A stretch of 37,385 nucleotides of DNA from CAYLLE01 sp964384485 (lineage in GTDB: Bacteria > Spirochaetota > Spirochaetia > CAYLLE01): positions 1 to 37,385 of the forward strand of contig CAYLLE010000023.1 in the NCBI GenBank assembly GCA_964384485.1, written 5' to 3'. Position numbers and translations under genes: made by a program. This document shows, piece by piece, positions 22,506 through 31,239 of this stretch (the stretch's first letter is position 1; every line of letters begins with the position of its first letter). Below the pieces are notes generated by a model. It worked only from the letters and a program-made list of their open reading frames with translations, was not told the DNA's origin and searched no databases.

Positions 22506-23651
22506 ATGATGATGAACGAAAAGATAAGCGAAGCACCTTTTCCCAATTTGTACGGAAAGCGGAAATGGATATTCCTGATCCCCTTTATACTAATGAACAG
22601 TATCCTGCTCACCGGGTTAATCCTGTCGTTTATGAATCCGGGTTTCCGGAACCCTCCCGACACAGACCTGCGGCCCTTGTTGCAGGGAGAGTGGACCACA
22701 GCATATCAAAACAAATATGAAGAAGAACTTCCGATCAGAGATTTCGCCCGGAATGTCTGGGGGTTCATCCGGTTTGTTCTATTCAGAGAGGGAGAAAACG
22801 GCATCGTGGTCGGAGCGGAAAACTGGCTTTATACTGCCGAAGAGTTTACAATTTACGACGGCGGAAAGAATCGGCTTGAAAAAACGATCACGTATATAAC
22901 GGAGGTCCGTCAGGAACTCATAAACCTGGGAGTTCACTTGGTAATCGCGCCTGTCCCGGCAAAGGTCAGAGTGTACCCCGAGCACCTCGGAAGAAGGGGT
23001 ATGCCGGAGGAACTGGAAACCAGGTACCGGTCATTTTTGGCGAAGCTCAACGAATCGGATATCGAAGTCTCGAATATTCTTTCAGCCCTTCTGCGGGAAA
23101 AATCGTCAAGTCAGGTATTTTTGCGTACCGATACGCACTGGACCCCGGCGGGAGCTTCCGCTGCCGCGGAAAAGATATCGGAAACGGTTATCCCGCTCCT
23201 GGAACAGGAGTCGGTCAGCAGGGGTGACATTATCAGGGAACAAGGTGATATCGTCACGTACCGGGGAGACCTCTTCAATTTTCTGCCGTTAGGAGCTTTT
23301 CAGGACACCGTTGGTCCGGCGCCCGACCGTATAGAAACGTTTGAATACATTAAGAAAAACGGTCCGAACCAGAGCCTCTTCGGAGAAATTATAACACCGG
23401 TGGCCCTGACAGGCACAAGCTACAGCGCGGGAGAACTGTGGGACTTTTCCGGAGCCCTGGAGGCGGCGCTGGATGTTGATGTCATTAATATGGCAACTGA
23501 GGGGGACGGGCCCTTTATTCCGATGCAGACGTTTATTCAGGAACTCAAATCCCGGGACGATTTAAATCCCGAGGTGGTTATATGGGAAATCCCGGAACGG
23601 TATATAGCCGACCCGGAGATGATACCGGATACATTCACCGGTCAATTCTAG
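22506..23651 (+). CDS. algJ: AlgJ/AlgX-like SGNH O-acetyltransferase
   Basis: A 381-residue protein anchored by one N-terminal membrane span (about 21-43) with a periplasmic SGNH-hydrolase-like domain that transfers acetyl groups to the polymer. Family sites: GAENWLYTAEE (103-113), VIAPVPAKVRVYPEHL (146-161), the Asp-x-His pair in RTDTHWTPAG (Asp209, His211) and the nucleophile region LTGTSYSAGE (Ser305). All three catalytic residues of AlgJ/AlgX are present. Three ATG codons stand in a row (22506, 22509, 22512) behind AGGGG; the third has the best spacing. The C-terminal end overlaps the convergent aldo/keto reductase by 17 bp. An N-terminal anchor rather than a cleaved signal favours AlgJ over AlgX. 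Confidence 0.85.
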   Translation: MMMNEKISEAPFPNLYGKRKWIFLIPFILMNSILLTGLILSFMNPGFRNPPDTDLRPLLQGEWTTAYQNKYEEELPIRDFARNVWGFIRFVLFREGENGIVVGAENWLYTAEEFTIYDGGKNRLEKTITYITEVRQELINLGVHLVIAPVPAKVRVYPEHLGRRGMPEELETRYRSFLAKLNESDIEVSNILSALLREKSSSQVFLRTDTHWTPAGASAAAEKISETVIPLLEQESVSRGDIIREQGDIVTYRGDLFNFLPLGAFQDTVGPAPDRIETFEYIKKNGPNQSLFGEIITPVALTGTSYSAGELWDFSGALEAALDVDVINMATEGDGPFIPMQTFIQELKSRDDLNPEVVIWEIPERYIADPEMIPDTFTGQF

Positions 23652-24516
23652 GCCATGCCGGCTGGGGCGGGATACGCATCCCGGTTCTTGAAACAAGATC
23701 CCCCATTTCCGCGTCGGAAGGCGGACCTGAATACCTGTTCGCCGCGTCAAATACTTTCGGAAAAAGATCCTTGTCTCCGGCGGAGCAGGTGAATACTCCA
23801 GACTGGCCTAAAACCCAATGTACCGCCTTATCGATATCCTCCTGCTCCTCAAGGGGCTGATACCAGGATGACCGGTTTTTCTTTTGATCACCCCACTCCC
23901 CTTTCGCTATAGCTTTCATGGTCTGCAGGGCAATCCGGTTTTCCAGGCAGTACTTCCGGAGGAGAGAAAAGCCCTCCGCGTACTCATCATGCCGGCTAAA
24001 CACATAATTAAACGGCAGAAGTACCGAATCAAAGCGATGCCGGTCGAGGCACTGTTTAAGCAGATACGGCGCCTTTATACCATGGCCGGTGATCCCGATG
24101 AACGACGCGCGGCCGCTCCGTTTTGCCTCTTCCAGAACAGTAACAGCGCCGTTTACACTGAATACCGTGTCCAGATCCTCCTGCTTCACAAGTTCATGCA
24201 TCTGGAGCAAATCGACATGATTGGTATTTAGTTTTTTTAATGATTCTTCAAATTCTTTCTTCGCTCCGGCGTAATTCCGGGAATCGATCTTGGTCGCGAG
24301 AAAGAAATCTTTCCGGTGATCTTTCATCCAGGTGCCGATCCATTTTTCTGAATCTCCGTAACTTGTCGAAGTATCGATATGATTCACTCCGTAATCCAGC
24401 AGCGTTTTTAGTACCTGATTTGTCTTCTCCCGGTCCGATTTTCCAAGCGCAACCCCTCCGAATATCACCCGGGAACTCAAGTGTCCGGTTTTTCCGAACT
24501 TGTCTTTAACTATCAT
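23635..24516 (-). CDS. Aldo/keto reductase
   Basis: A 293-residue NADPH-dependent oxidoreductase of the AKR superfamily, a cytoplasmic (alpha/beta)8 barrel. The catalytic tetrad is present: Asp48 and Tyr53 in HIDTSTSYGDSE, Lys76 in LATKID, His107 in LLQMHEL. A cofactor-binding end, WVLGQSGVFTCSAG, follows near residue 230-245. It belongs to the subgroup with a short C-terminal helix region (DAANRYSGPPSDAEMGDL). The start has no Shine-Dalgarno; a promoter ends 6 nt upstream, directly after the sulfatase gene, so it has its own transcript. The gene converges on algJ with a 17-bp overlap. The substrate is unknown; sugar or aldehyde reduction would fit the setting. Confidence 0.92.
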   Translation of the reverse strand: MIVKDKFGKTGHLSSRVIFGGVALGKSDREKTNQVLKTLLDYGVNHIDTSTSYGDSEKWIGTWMKDHRKDFFLATKIDSRNYAGAKKEFEESLKKLNTNHVDLLQMHELVKQEDLDTVFSVNGAVTVLEEAKRSGRASFIGITGHGIKAPYLLKQCLDRHRFDSVLLPFNYVFSRHDEYAEGFSLLRKYCLENRIALQTMKAIAKGEWGDQKKNRSSWYQPLEEQEDIDKAVHWVLGQSGVFTCSAGDKDLFPKVFDAANRYSGPPSDAEMGDLVSRTGMRIPPQPAWPRIDR

Positions 24517-24522
24517 GTATAG

Positions 24523-24552
24523 AAGTTACCGAAGGCTTCATCCATGCGTCAA
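24523..24552 (-). promoter_or_regulatory. Predicted promoter of the aldo/keto reductase gene, leaderless layout
   Basis: On the minus strand TTGACG (24552-24547), 18-bp spacer, TAACTT (24528-24523), 6 nt, then the ATG at 24516. The -35 lies immediately past the sulfatase stop. Confidence 0.6.
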
Positions 24553-24553
24553 A

Positions 24554-25951
24554 TCAATGCATCGGCGTATCCCCGATACGGGCCATCTCCTCTTCCAGCT
24601 TCCGGGTGAGTTCCTTTACCACATCTCCGTATGCCGGATCGCCGTATCGGTTTTCAATCTCCAGAGGATCTTTATGACAGTCGAACAATTCCCACTCAGG
24701 TTCGTCCGTTCCCGGATTGCCGCCTTCCTCTCCGCAGTCTCTGTTATAATAATAGATGAGTTTATATCGTTTGGTTCTGATACCGTAATGGGCATAAATA
24801 TTGTGGGACGCGTCCTGATTCATCCAGTAACGGTGGTAGGCTGCTTCCGGCCAGTCGGAAGGTGTCTCTCCCTTCAGGAGGGGAACAAAACTCCGGCCCT
24901 GCATGTAATTCGGTTCGGGAAGCCCGGCTAAATCCAGAAAGGTCTGAGCAAAATCCACATTGGTGATGATATCGTCACAGATGCTGTTCTCCTTGATCAT
25001 GGCAGGATACCGGACAATAAAGGGCATCTTGAGCGATTCTTCATACATAAACCGTTTGTCGAACCATCCGTGATCTCCGAGGAAAAACCCCTGATCGGAG
25101 GTATAGATGATCACGGTATTGTTCTTAAGTTCCGCGTCACGGTCGATATAATCCAGGAGCCGCCCGATATTATCATCCACCGAAGCAATACAGCGGAGGT
25201 AGTCTTTGATGTACCGCTGATACCGCCACTGCTTCTCCTCTTCCCGGCTGAGTCCGTCGGGTACCGGAACTTTCAGATCGGCATCGATGAGATCGAACAT
25301 GGTATTCTTTGAAACCTTTGCCGCTTTCGCCCGGCTCTCGTAATCGTCATCAAAAGTCTCGGGGACCGGAATATCTTCATCTTCATACATCCGGGCATGC
25401 TTTTCATCGGGTTCCCAGCGCCGGTGCGGCGCCTTGTGATGACACATAAGGAAGAAGGGCTGCTCGGCGTTTCGTTTATCTAGCCAATGCAGGCACTTAT
25501 CCGTAATAATGTCTGTCGCGTAACCGCTCTCTTTCCTCTTGCCGTCGGGGTAAATAAACTCGGGATCGTGATAAAGTCCCTGTCCGGGAAGGACCGCCCA
25601 GGAGTCAAAACCTGTCGGTTCATGCTTCGGTCCCTGCCCCAAGTGCCACTTGCCGAAAATCGCGGTCTGGTACCCGCCCTGCCGGAGGTGCTTGGCAACA
25701 TTCGGGAGCCGGTTATCGATGTGGGTACTTAATGTGGTAACCCGGTTTACGTGGTTGTAGGTACCGGTCAGAATTGCCGCACGGCTGGGGGTACAGATCG
25801 AGTTGGTAACATAACAGTGATCAAACCGCATCCCTTCCTCGGCAATGCGGTCCATATTCGGAGTTTTGTTAATACGGGAATCATAACAGCTCATGGCATG
25901 AGCGGCATGATCGTCGGTCATAATAAACAGGATGTTGGGTTTCTGGTTCAT
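24554..25951 (-). CDS. Type I sulfatase, N-acetylglucosamine-6-sulfatase-like
   Basis: A 465-residue formylglycine-dependent sulfatase (family S1). The N-terminus NILFIMTDDHA supplies the metal-binding Asp pair (13-14). The modification site is CTPSRAAILTG (Cys53, Arg57), the C-x-P-x-R form converted by formylglycine-generating enzyme. Other sites: GKWHLG, HHKAPHRRWEPDEKH and IYTSDQGFFLGDHGWFDKR. The pattern HHKAPHR plus IASVDDNIGRLLDYID is like the S1_11 group, many of which remove 6-sulfate from N-acetylglucosamine; this finer call is tentative. Unlike most polysaccharide sulfatases it has no signal peptide, so it would act in the cytoplasm on imported sulfated sugars. No Shine-Dalgarno precedes the ATG. 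No maturase lies in the window. Confidence 0.92.
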   Translation of the reverse strand: MNQKPNILFIMTDDHAAHAMSCYDSRINKTPNMDRIAEEGMRFDHCYVTNSICTPSRAAILTGTYNHVNRVTTLSTHIDNRLPNVAKHLRQGGYQTAIFGKWHLGQGPKHEPTGFDSWAVLPGQGLYHDPEFIYPDGKRKESGYATDIITDKCLHWLDKRNAEQPFFLMCHHKAPHRRWEPDEKHARMYEDEDIPVPETFDDDYESRAKAAKVSKNTMFDLIDADLKVPVPDGLSREEEKQWRYQRYIKDYLRCIASVDDNIGRLLDYIDRDAELKNNTVIIYTSDQGFFLGDHGWFDKRFMYEESLKMPFIVRYPAMIKENSICDDIITNVDFAQTFLDLAGLPEPNYMQGRSFVPLLKGETPSDWPEAAYHRYWMNQDASHNIYAHYGIRTKRYKLIYYYNRDCGEEGGNPGTDEPEWELFDCHKDPLEIENRYGDPAYGDVVKELTRKLEEEMARIGDTPMH

Positions 25952-25956
25952 ACCCT

Positions 25957-25985
25957 ACCCTATCATCCCTGACACCGGTTTACAA
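25957..25985 (-). promoter_or_regulatory. Predicted promoter of the sulfatase gene, leaderless layout
   Basis: On the minus strand TTGTAA (25985-25980), 17-bp spacer, TAGGGT (25962-25957), 5 nt, then the ATG at 25951. Confidence 0.5.
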
Positions 25986-26165
25986 TGGTTGGCACCGGGA
26001 GGTGCTTTTTTAGGGAAATGTGAGTAAACCACGGATGAAATTGGGTAGAGACGGCGGGCTGATGGGCACGGATTTCAAGACTCGGTAACCGGTACCTCTT
26101 CGCTTCCTCCCTTTTTTTATTGTACCTTCCGGCTGCGTCTTGTCACAGCATGGTTCTATCGGCAC

Positions 26166-26825
26166 TTACTCTTCCTCCGGTACTTCGGTAAAACGGCACT
26201 TGATGAGGTATACGTACTGATTCGTTTCTATAATCCTGGCCAATCCTTCCTGATCTTCCAGGCTGCCCGACGAGATACCGACTCCGGAGGAAGATCCGTC
26301 CTCAGCGACAATAGCAGCTAAAACGATTTCATCTTCAAAATAGATATCCAGATGTTCAGCCTGTCCCCAGGTCATACTGTAGGGTGACCGGAACGGCATC
26401 TCAGTGCTGGTATTGCTTCTGGTCATGGAATCACCGTGAATAAGCGCCACGTTCCAGGTTTCTTCCTGTCCTTCGCTGTCAAAACTGAAGGTGATCAGGA
26501 GCCGCTGCGGTTCCTCCAGGGGCTGGTCGATCCGTGAACCGGCGCCGAGTATCCGCTTCTCCGCGGTTCCGTTCCGGTAAAATTCTATCCAGTATTCAAT
26601 CCATCCGATCTCATCTCCGGTAATATCGATGTCAAAAACCAGATAACTGCTTCCCGTAACGGCTTTGAGAAGGGTTTCCTCCTGACTGGTCAGCTCAGCC
26701 GACGCGATATATCCCGAAGCTGCTTCTATCTCCTCTTCCCGGTCACAGGCGGTCATCACCAGTAATAACATCAGCGGGAGCATGATTAAAAATGACCGAA
26801 ACAGTTTTGATAATCGATTTTTCAT
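26166..26825 (-). CDS. Putative lipoprotein
   Basis: A 219-residue lipoprotein I do not recognise. A basic start, long hydrophobic core and lipobox (VMTAC, Cys27) are followed by an acidic linker (DREEEIEAAS). The mature part is acidic and beta-rich (YLVFDIDITGDEIGWIEYWI, RLLITFSFDSEGQEETWNVA). The start is placed at 26825, 5 nt after GGAGA, not at the ATG 12 nt upstream that contains this site. A consensus TATAAT lies 14-19 nt before the start. It is a single-gene unit between the sulfatase and the LacI regulator. Surface or periplasmic location is expected; function unknown. Confidence 0.8.
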   Translation of the reverse strand: MKNRLSKLFRSFLIMLPLMLLLVMTACDREEEIEAASGYIASAELTSQEETLLKAVTGSSYLVFDIDITGDEIGWIEYWIEFYRNGTAEKRILGAGSRIDQPLEEPQRLLITFSFDSEGQEETWNVALIHGDSMTRSNTSTEMPFRSPYSMTWGQAEHLDIYFEDEIVLAAIVAEDGSSSGVGISSGSLEDQEGLARIIETNQYVYLIKCRFTEVPEEE

Positions 26826-26904
26826 TGTTCTCTCCATAATTATAATGTATGGAAATACAGTGCAAACGGAAACCGGTCTTCCAGATCCCGCGGGCGGAAA
26901 TTGT

Positions 26905-27933
26905 TTACCCTACAATCGGACAATCCAGAAATTCCTGAAACGGCTGGAGCTTTTTATCGGTCCCGAGCATTTCGGCAAGCCGCGAAACGGCATGAGAGCC
27001 CATCTCTTCTATCGGCACGACAATACATGAAATTTCGGGTTCAATAAGTCTGATGGCCTCCGGATTATCCGTAAATGTTACCAGCGTCAAATCATCGGGT
27101 ACTTTTAATCCCAGTCCGGGGAGAGACCGGATAACCGACACAGCAAGAGAGTCCCGGGTGGTAAAAACCGCGGTGGGTGAATGTTTCTGCATGATTTTTT
27201 CGAGAATGTTTTTTACCGTTTCCGGATCATCCTTCCGGGTAAAATGGAGCAGTGATTCATCCGGAACCATCCCCCGGCGGGAATATCCTTCCATAAATCC
27301 CTCATACCGGCGGGTATATATGTAGTCTCTGAATCTTCCATGCGTTTTCGGTGTGGAGATAAACGCGATTTTCCGGTGCTCCTGATCTAAAAGCGAAGAA
27401 ACCATTTTAGCGGCTCCCTCACGGTTTTTGGAAGTCACAAAGTTGCCGTGTCTTATCTCACGGTGAACGGCAATAAAAGGAGGATGTTTCTCTCCGGAAA
27501 CCGAATCTAAAAACTCAATATCTCCCGGACTGGCTCCCATTATAAGCATGCCGTCAATCCGGTGCGCCCTTACCCGCTGCAGTTCTTCATAATGGGTACT
27601 GATTTTTCCCGGATGATAATATATAAGGGTAATACTGTAGGGCATCCCGTGAACCGATTTGCTGATGCTCTCTAAGAGCCGGCCCGTGAAGGAAGCGAAT
27701 CCTCCAAGCTCCCATCCCCACGGAATATACACCCCGATACTGTGATCTAGTTTGCTTGACCGGAGCCTCTGGGCGGCATAATTCGGTTTGTATCCCACCT
27801 GGTCCACCACCGCGAGAACTCTGTCCCGGGTCTCCCGGCTTATGGGTATGGTTCCATCTTTGTCGTTCAACACCCGGGAAACCGTGGCAACACTGACTCC
27901 GGCAATCCGGGCAACATCTTTCATTCCAGGCAA
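26905..27933 (-). CDS. LacI family transcriptional regulator of the sugar uptake operon
   Basis: A 342-residue repressor or activator. Residues 1-55 form the LacI HTH (MKDVARIAGVSVATVSRVLN, then a hinge helix NYAAQRLRSSKLD). Residues about 60-340 are the periplasmic-binding-protein-like sensor with two lobes (SIGVYIPWGWELGGFAS ... RKIAFISTPKTHGRFRDYIY ... TAVFTTRDSLAVSVI). The start is a TTG at 27933, 7 nt after AAAGG; it gives the usual three residues before the MKDVA motif, whereas the ATG at 27924 is 16 nt from that site. It diverges from the importer operon. Both promoters carry CG-centred palindromes of the LacI type, so it most likely controls the importer and itself in response to the imported sugar. 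Confidence 0.93.
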   Translation of the reverse strand: MPGMKDVARIAGVSVATVSRVLNDKDGTIPISRETRDRVLAVVDQVGYKPNYAAQRLRSSKLDHSIGVYIPWGWELGGFASFTGRLLESISKSVHGMPYSITLIYYHPGKISTHYEELQRVRAHRIDGMLIMGASPGDIEFLDSVSGEKHPPFIAVHREIRHGNFVTSKNREGAAKMVSSLLDQEHRKIAFISTPKTHGRFRDYIYTRRYEGFMEGYSRRGMVPDESLLHFTRKDDPETVKNILEKIMQKHSPTAVFTTRDSLAVSVIRSLPGLGLKVPDDLTLVTFTDNPEAIRLIEPEISCIVVPIEEMGSHAVSRLAEMLGTDKKLQPFQEFLDCPIVG

Positions 27934-27942
27934 ATTGCATCC

Positions 27943-27954
27943 TTTAACGTTAAA
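27943..27954. promoter_or_regulatory. LacI-type operator in the regulator's own leader
   Basis: Perfect palindrome TTTAACGTTAAA with a central CG, placed just after the predicted start of the lacI-type transcript. Binding would block its own transcription. Confidence 0.6.
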
Positions 27955-27964
27955 CCTTTACATC

Positions 27965-27994
27965 ATTATAATGTCTCCATTATTCTCCTGTCAA
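27965..27994 (-). promoter_or_regulatory. Consensus promoter of the LacI-type regulator
   Basis: On the minus strand TTGACA (27994-27989), 18-bp spacer, TATAAT (27970-27965). Both hexamers are perfect sigma70 matches. Confidence 0.8.
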
Positions 27995-28028
27995 GCACGA
28001 TTAATTCCGTAAAAATCAAACATTTTTC

Positions 28029-28073
28029 TTGACAACACAAATACAGGGTGCTACCATAATGTAAACGTTTTAC
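28029..28073 (+). promoter_or_regulatory. Promoter and LacI-type operator of the sugar importer operon
   Basis: TTGACA (28029-28034), 17-bp spacer, TACCAT (28052-28057). The CG-centred site GTAAACGTTTTAC (28061-28073; core AAACGTTT) covers the predicted transcription start, a typical repression position. Confidence 0.7.
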
Positions 28074-28104
28074 GTGTTACTATTACACAATAGGAGGTAT
28101 TATT

Positions 28105-29412
28105 ATGAATTTGAGAATCGGTGCCGTATTATTGGTTCTCCTTTTTTCCGCGTTTCTTGCATTCGGAGCGGGTGAAAAAGAAGAAATCGCGGAGCCGGAA
28201 TCGGGTGAGTTGTCTTTCTGGCATCCCTACAGCGGTTCCCGGATCCAGTCACTGGAAGCCGCGGCCGCGGAATTCGAAAAAGACAATCCCGGCTGGACAG
28301 TAAAACTGGAAAAAATCGGATGGGGCGATAATATGCGCAACAAGTGGATAACCGGTCTCGCGTCGGGGACCCTTCCCGACCTGTTCGGTGCTACCCTGGA
28401 TCACGCGTTGGCCATGTACACCGCGGGAGCCAGTGTGGACGCGGAACCCGGTATCAAAGCGCTGGGCGGAATAGACGCTTTCTTAGCCCAACCCATACAG
28501 ACCCTATACTATGACAACACCTATATAGCCATCCCCCATTACGGTCATGCAAAAGTTTTCTACTATAGAACAGATTGGCTGAATGAGGCCGGTCTGGATG
28601 TACCGGAGACATGGGAAGAGCTGAAAGAAGCTGCTGCTGCTACTACGGATCCTCCGGACAGATACGGTTTTGTTATTCCTATGGGTCAGGGAGATACCCT
28701 TGCGGTTGACTTCCTCTACGTATTCATGCGGGCAAACGGGGGAGCATTTTTTGATGCCGACGGCAATGTAATTCTCGACACCGAAGAGAACGCGGAAGCG
28801 GTGGAAATGCTCATATACTTGCTCGAAAACGCGTCACCTGAAGGAAGCCTCGGCTACGCCCGGAGAGACAGGGACGATCTTTTATTCAGCGGAAGGTGCG
28901 GCATGACCTTTGAACCGCTTTTCACTTCATCTCAAATAGCCGAAAAAGCACCGGATCTATGGCCGAAGTTCGATGTAGCTAGACCGCCGGCGAAGGAACA
29001 GTCGGGCTGGATGTCGGAACACCTGGTAATGGTGATGTGTTCCGGCAGCGAATATGAATCCAAACGGCTGGAGTTAATTCCCTATTTTTACGCAGAAAAT
29101 GAATATGTTCGATTTCTGCATCATGCCCCAGGCGGTATGCTTCCCGTACTCAAGGAAACCGCGGATTCCGACGCATTCTGGAGCAATGATTTTATCCAGG
29201 AAACCAGAGACGATATAGAGATTGCCCTGGAAGGATATTCCAAAGGAACTCCCGTGGGCATGGCAAACGGAATAAATCCGTATGCAGGACTTCTTAAAGG
29301 AACAGACGTAATTAAAGAAATGCTCTATGAAATTGTAGACGGCAAACCAATCAAAGATGCCCTCGCCGATACGGCGGATGAACTGGAGCAGATGATCGCG
29401 GAGCAGGAATGA
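28105..29412 (+). CDS. Sugar ABC transporter substrate-binding protein
   Basis: A 435-residue extracellular solute-binding protein of family 1. The signal peptide (about 1-22, ending AFGA) is followed by the acidic linker GEKEEIAEPESG, a style common in spirochaete binding proteins. The mature protein has the family pattern: LSFWHPYSGSRIQSLEAAAA, ASGTLPDLFGATLDH, YYRTDWLNEAGLDVPETWEE and a Trp- and Tyr-rich C-terminal lobe. No lipobox Cys is present, so it may be soluble in the periplasm or kept by an uncleaved signal. AGGAGG precedes the ATG. Two permeases follow with 4-nt overlaps. The sugar cannot be told from sequence; the isomerase and dehydrogenase downstream suggest a sugar acid or its oligomer. 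Confidence 0.93.
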   Translation: MNLRIGAVLLVLLFSAFLAFGAGEKEEIAEPESGELSFWHPYSGSRIQSLEAAAAEFEKDNPGWTVKLEKIGWGDNMRNKWITGLASGTLPDLFGATLDHALAMYTAGASVDAEPGIKALGGIDAFLAQPIQTLYYDNTYIAIPHYGHAKVFYYRTDWLNEAGLDVPETWEELKEAAAATTDPPDRYGFVIPMGQGDTLAVDFLYVFMRANGGAFFDADGNVILDTEENAEAVEMLIYLLENASPEGSLGYARRDRDDLLFSGRCGMTFEPLFTSSQIAEKAPDLWPKFDVARPPAKEQSGWMSEHLVMVMCSGSEYESKRLELIPYFYAENEYVRFLHHAPGGMLPVLKETADSDAFWSNDFIQETRDDIEIALEGYSKGTPVGMANGINPYAGLLKGTDVIKEMLYEIVDGKPIKDALADTADELEQMIAEQE

Positions 29413-30374
29413 TCGAACAAAAGAACAGCAGCATAAACAGCCGGGAAGCCTCAGACGGGCTTTCCGGCTCTAAGATACGGCATACCATTGAAGCTGTCGA
29501 CAGACACTTCGGTATTATCACGGTCATTCCGGCCCTTCTCTGCATTTTACTCATATTCGGGTATCCAATTGTTTCCAATATTATCCTGAGCTTTACCAAC
29601 CGGAGTATGATCCGGAAGGGAACCGATTTCATCGCGTTTAGGAATTACATACGAATCCTTGAAGATCCTGAAACGTGGAATGCCCTTAAAAACGGTGTAA
29701 TATACGCGTTTTTCACCGTAGCCGTGCAGGTTCTTTTAGGATTTATATGTGCGCTGCTGATTTTTAAAATTCAAAAAGACAAACCAAAGGCGGTATTCAG
29801 GAATCTGCTCCTTATCCCGTGGGCGACTCCCTTTATTTCCAGTGTTTTCATTTGGCGATGGATATACAGCGACCTTACCGGATTACTGAATCAATTGCTG
29901 ATGACGGCCGGAGTAATTGAAAGTTCCATTCCCTGGCTCGGAAAACCCGGATTGGCCATGTTCGCGGTAATCTTGAGAACCGTATGGTTTGGAATTCCGC
30001 TTTTGATGATATCCATTTTGGCAGGCATGCAGTCCATCCCCCAAGGTCAGCTGGATTCAGCGTATATCGAAGGTGCCGGTGTCTTCCAAACCGTAAGGTT
30101 CGTAATCTTCCCGAATGTGCGGGGGATAATCGGAGTAATGGCAGTTCTCCGCACAATCTGGACATTCAACAATTTCGGGAATATATACGCCATGACAGGC
30201 GGGGGGCCTGGAAACAGTACGGAAACCCTTCCCCTTCTGGCTTATGAAACCGCGTGGGGACAGTATCTTCTGGGGAAAGCCGGGGCGTTATCGGTTCTGA
30301 TGACCATTTTTTTAGCCGTCCTGCTTTTCGTGTATTTCCGGGTACTCAAGATAAGGGAGAGCGTCAATATATGA
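29409..30374 (+). CDS. Sugar ABC transporter permease, MalF type
   Basis: A 321-residue inner-membrane permease of the binding-protein-dependent MalF/UgpA class. About six spans, starting with VIPALLCILLIFGYPIVSNI after a 37-residue polar start. The cytoplasmic EAA loop, which docks the ATPase, is GMQSIPQGQLDSAYIEGAG followed by FVIFPNVRG. It overlaps the binding-protein gene by 4 nt (ATGA) and the next permease by 4 nt. The matching ATPase is not in the operon and is probably a shared MsmK-type subunit encoded elsewhere. Confidence 0.93.
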   Translation: MIEQKNSSINSREASDGLSGSKIRHTIEAVDRHFGIITVIPALLCILLIFGYPIVSNIILSFTNRSMIRKGTDFIAFRNYIRILEDPETWNALKNGVIYAFFTVAVQVLLGFICALLIFKIQKDKPKAVFRNLLLIPWATPFISSVFIWRWIYSDLTGLLNQLLMTAGVIESSIPWLGKPGLAMFAVILRTVWFGIPLLMISILAGMQSIPQGQLDSAYIEGAGVFQTVRFVIFPNVRGIIGVMAVLRTIWTFNNFGNIYAMTGGGPGNSTETLPLLAYETAWGQYLLGKAGALSVLMTIFLAVLLFVYFRVLKIRESVNI

Positions 30375-31219
30375 GAGTCACAGAAAGCAGGCTGCGGAAT
30401 ACAGGCGCGTGGCTGTTCAAATATCTGCTTATTTTAATTTTTGTACTGTTCGCCGTGGGGCCGCTTTTCTGGCAGGTGTCCGCTTCCCTTAGGCACGAGT
30501 CGGAATATTACCGCGGTCTTACCCTTTTCCCCGAAAACTGGACCCTCATTAATTACGAGAAATCTTTAGAAAAAACGGATATTCTGGTCTATTTCTGGAA
30601 CAGTATAAAAGTCACCGTCCTGACAACTTTTTTTTCGATACTGATAGCATCCTTGGGCGCTTACAGTCTTTCCCGTTTTGATTACCCCGGGAAAAAACTG
30701 ATCTCCCGCTCGGTATTACTGGTTTATATGTTTCCGCCGATTTTATTCGTTGTGCCGATTTTTCTCATCATCTACCGCATGGGTCTGCTTGATACTCATA
30801 CCGGACTTATTTTGAGTTATACTACCTTTTCACTTCCCTTTGCCATGATGATGCTTCTCTCATATTTCGAAACAATTCCGAAAGAACTCGACGAGTCGGG
30901 AAGAATGGACGGCGCGCTGAACTCAACAATTTATTTCCGTATCATACTGCCTCTGTCCATGCCCGGAATCGCTACAGTCGCTATCTTTAGTTCCATCACA
31001 GCGTGGAACGAATTTTTATACGCGTTAATTTTTATTACTTCTGAATTGAAAAAAACCATTTCTGCCGGTCTTTATCTGCTCATGATGGGAGATATGATGA
31101 TCGACTGGGGAATGATGATGGCACTAGCTACTATCGTACAGATACCTATGCTCATCTTTTTTATTGTTTACGGAAAGGGACTGGTCCGGGGACTTACCGC
31201 GGGAGCAATAAAGGGATAA
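30371..31219 (+). CDS. Sugar ABC transporter permease, MalG type
   Basis: A 282-residue inner-membrane permease of the MalG/UgpE class. It has six spans, an extracytoplasmic loop with ASLRHESEYYRGLTLFPENW (the usual S-L-K-x-x-x-E ... F-P-x-x-x-T start), and the EAA loop ETIPKELDESGRMDGALN with ILPLSMPG. The start at 30371 overlaps the previous stop by 4 nt; longer upstream starts lie inside the MalF-type gene. It pairs with the previous product to form the channel. Confidence 0.93.
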   Translation: MRVTESRLRNTGAWLFKYLLILIFVLFAVGPLFWQVSASLRHESEYYRGLTLFPENWTLINYEKSLEKTDILVYFWNSIKVTVLTTFFSILIASLGAYSLSRFDYPGKKLISRSVLLVYMFPPILFVVPIFLIIYRMGLLDTHTGLILSYTTFSLPFAMMMLLSYFETIPKELDESGRMDGALNSTIYFRIILPLSMPGIATVAIFSSITAWNEFLYALIFITSELKKTISAGLYLLMMGDMMIDWGMMMALATIVQIPMLIFFIVYGKGLVRGLTAGAIKG

Positions 31220-31239
31220 CCGTCCTGAAGGAGAATATG

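Noticed and set aside
24500..24931. A 143-codon plus-strand frame opposite the sulfatase
   Set aside because: Antisense to the conserved sulfatase C-terminal part; no ribosome site or known motif.
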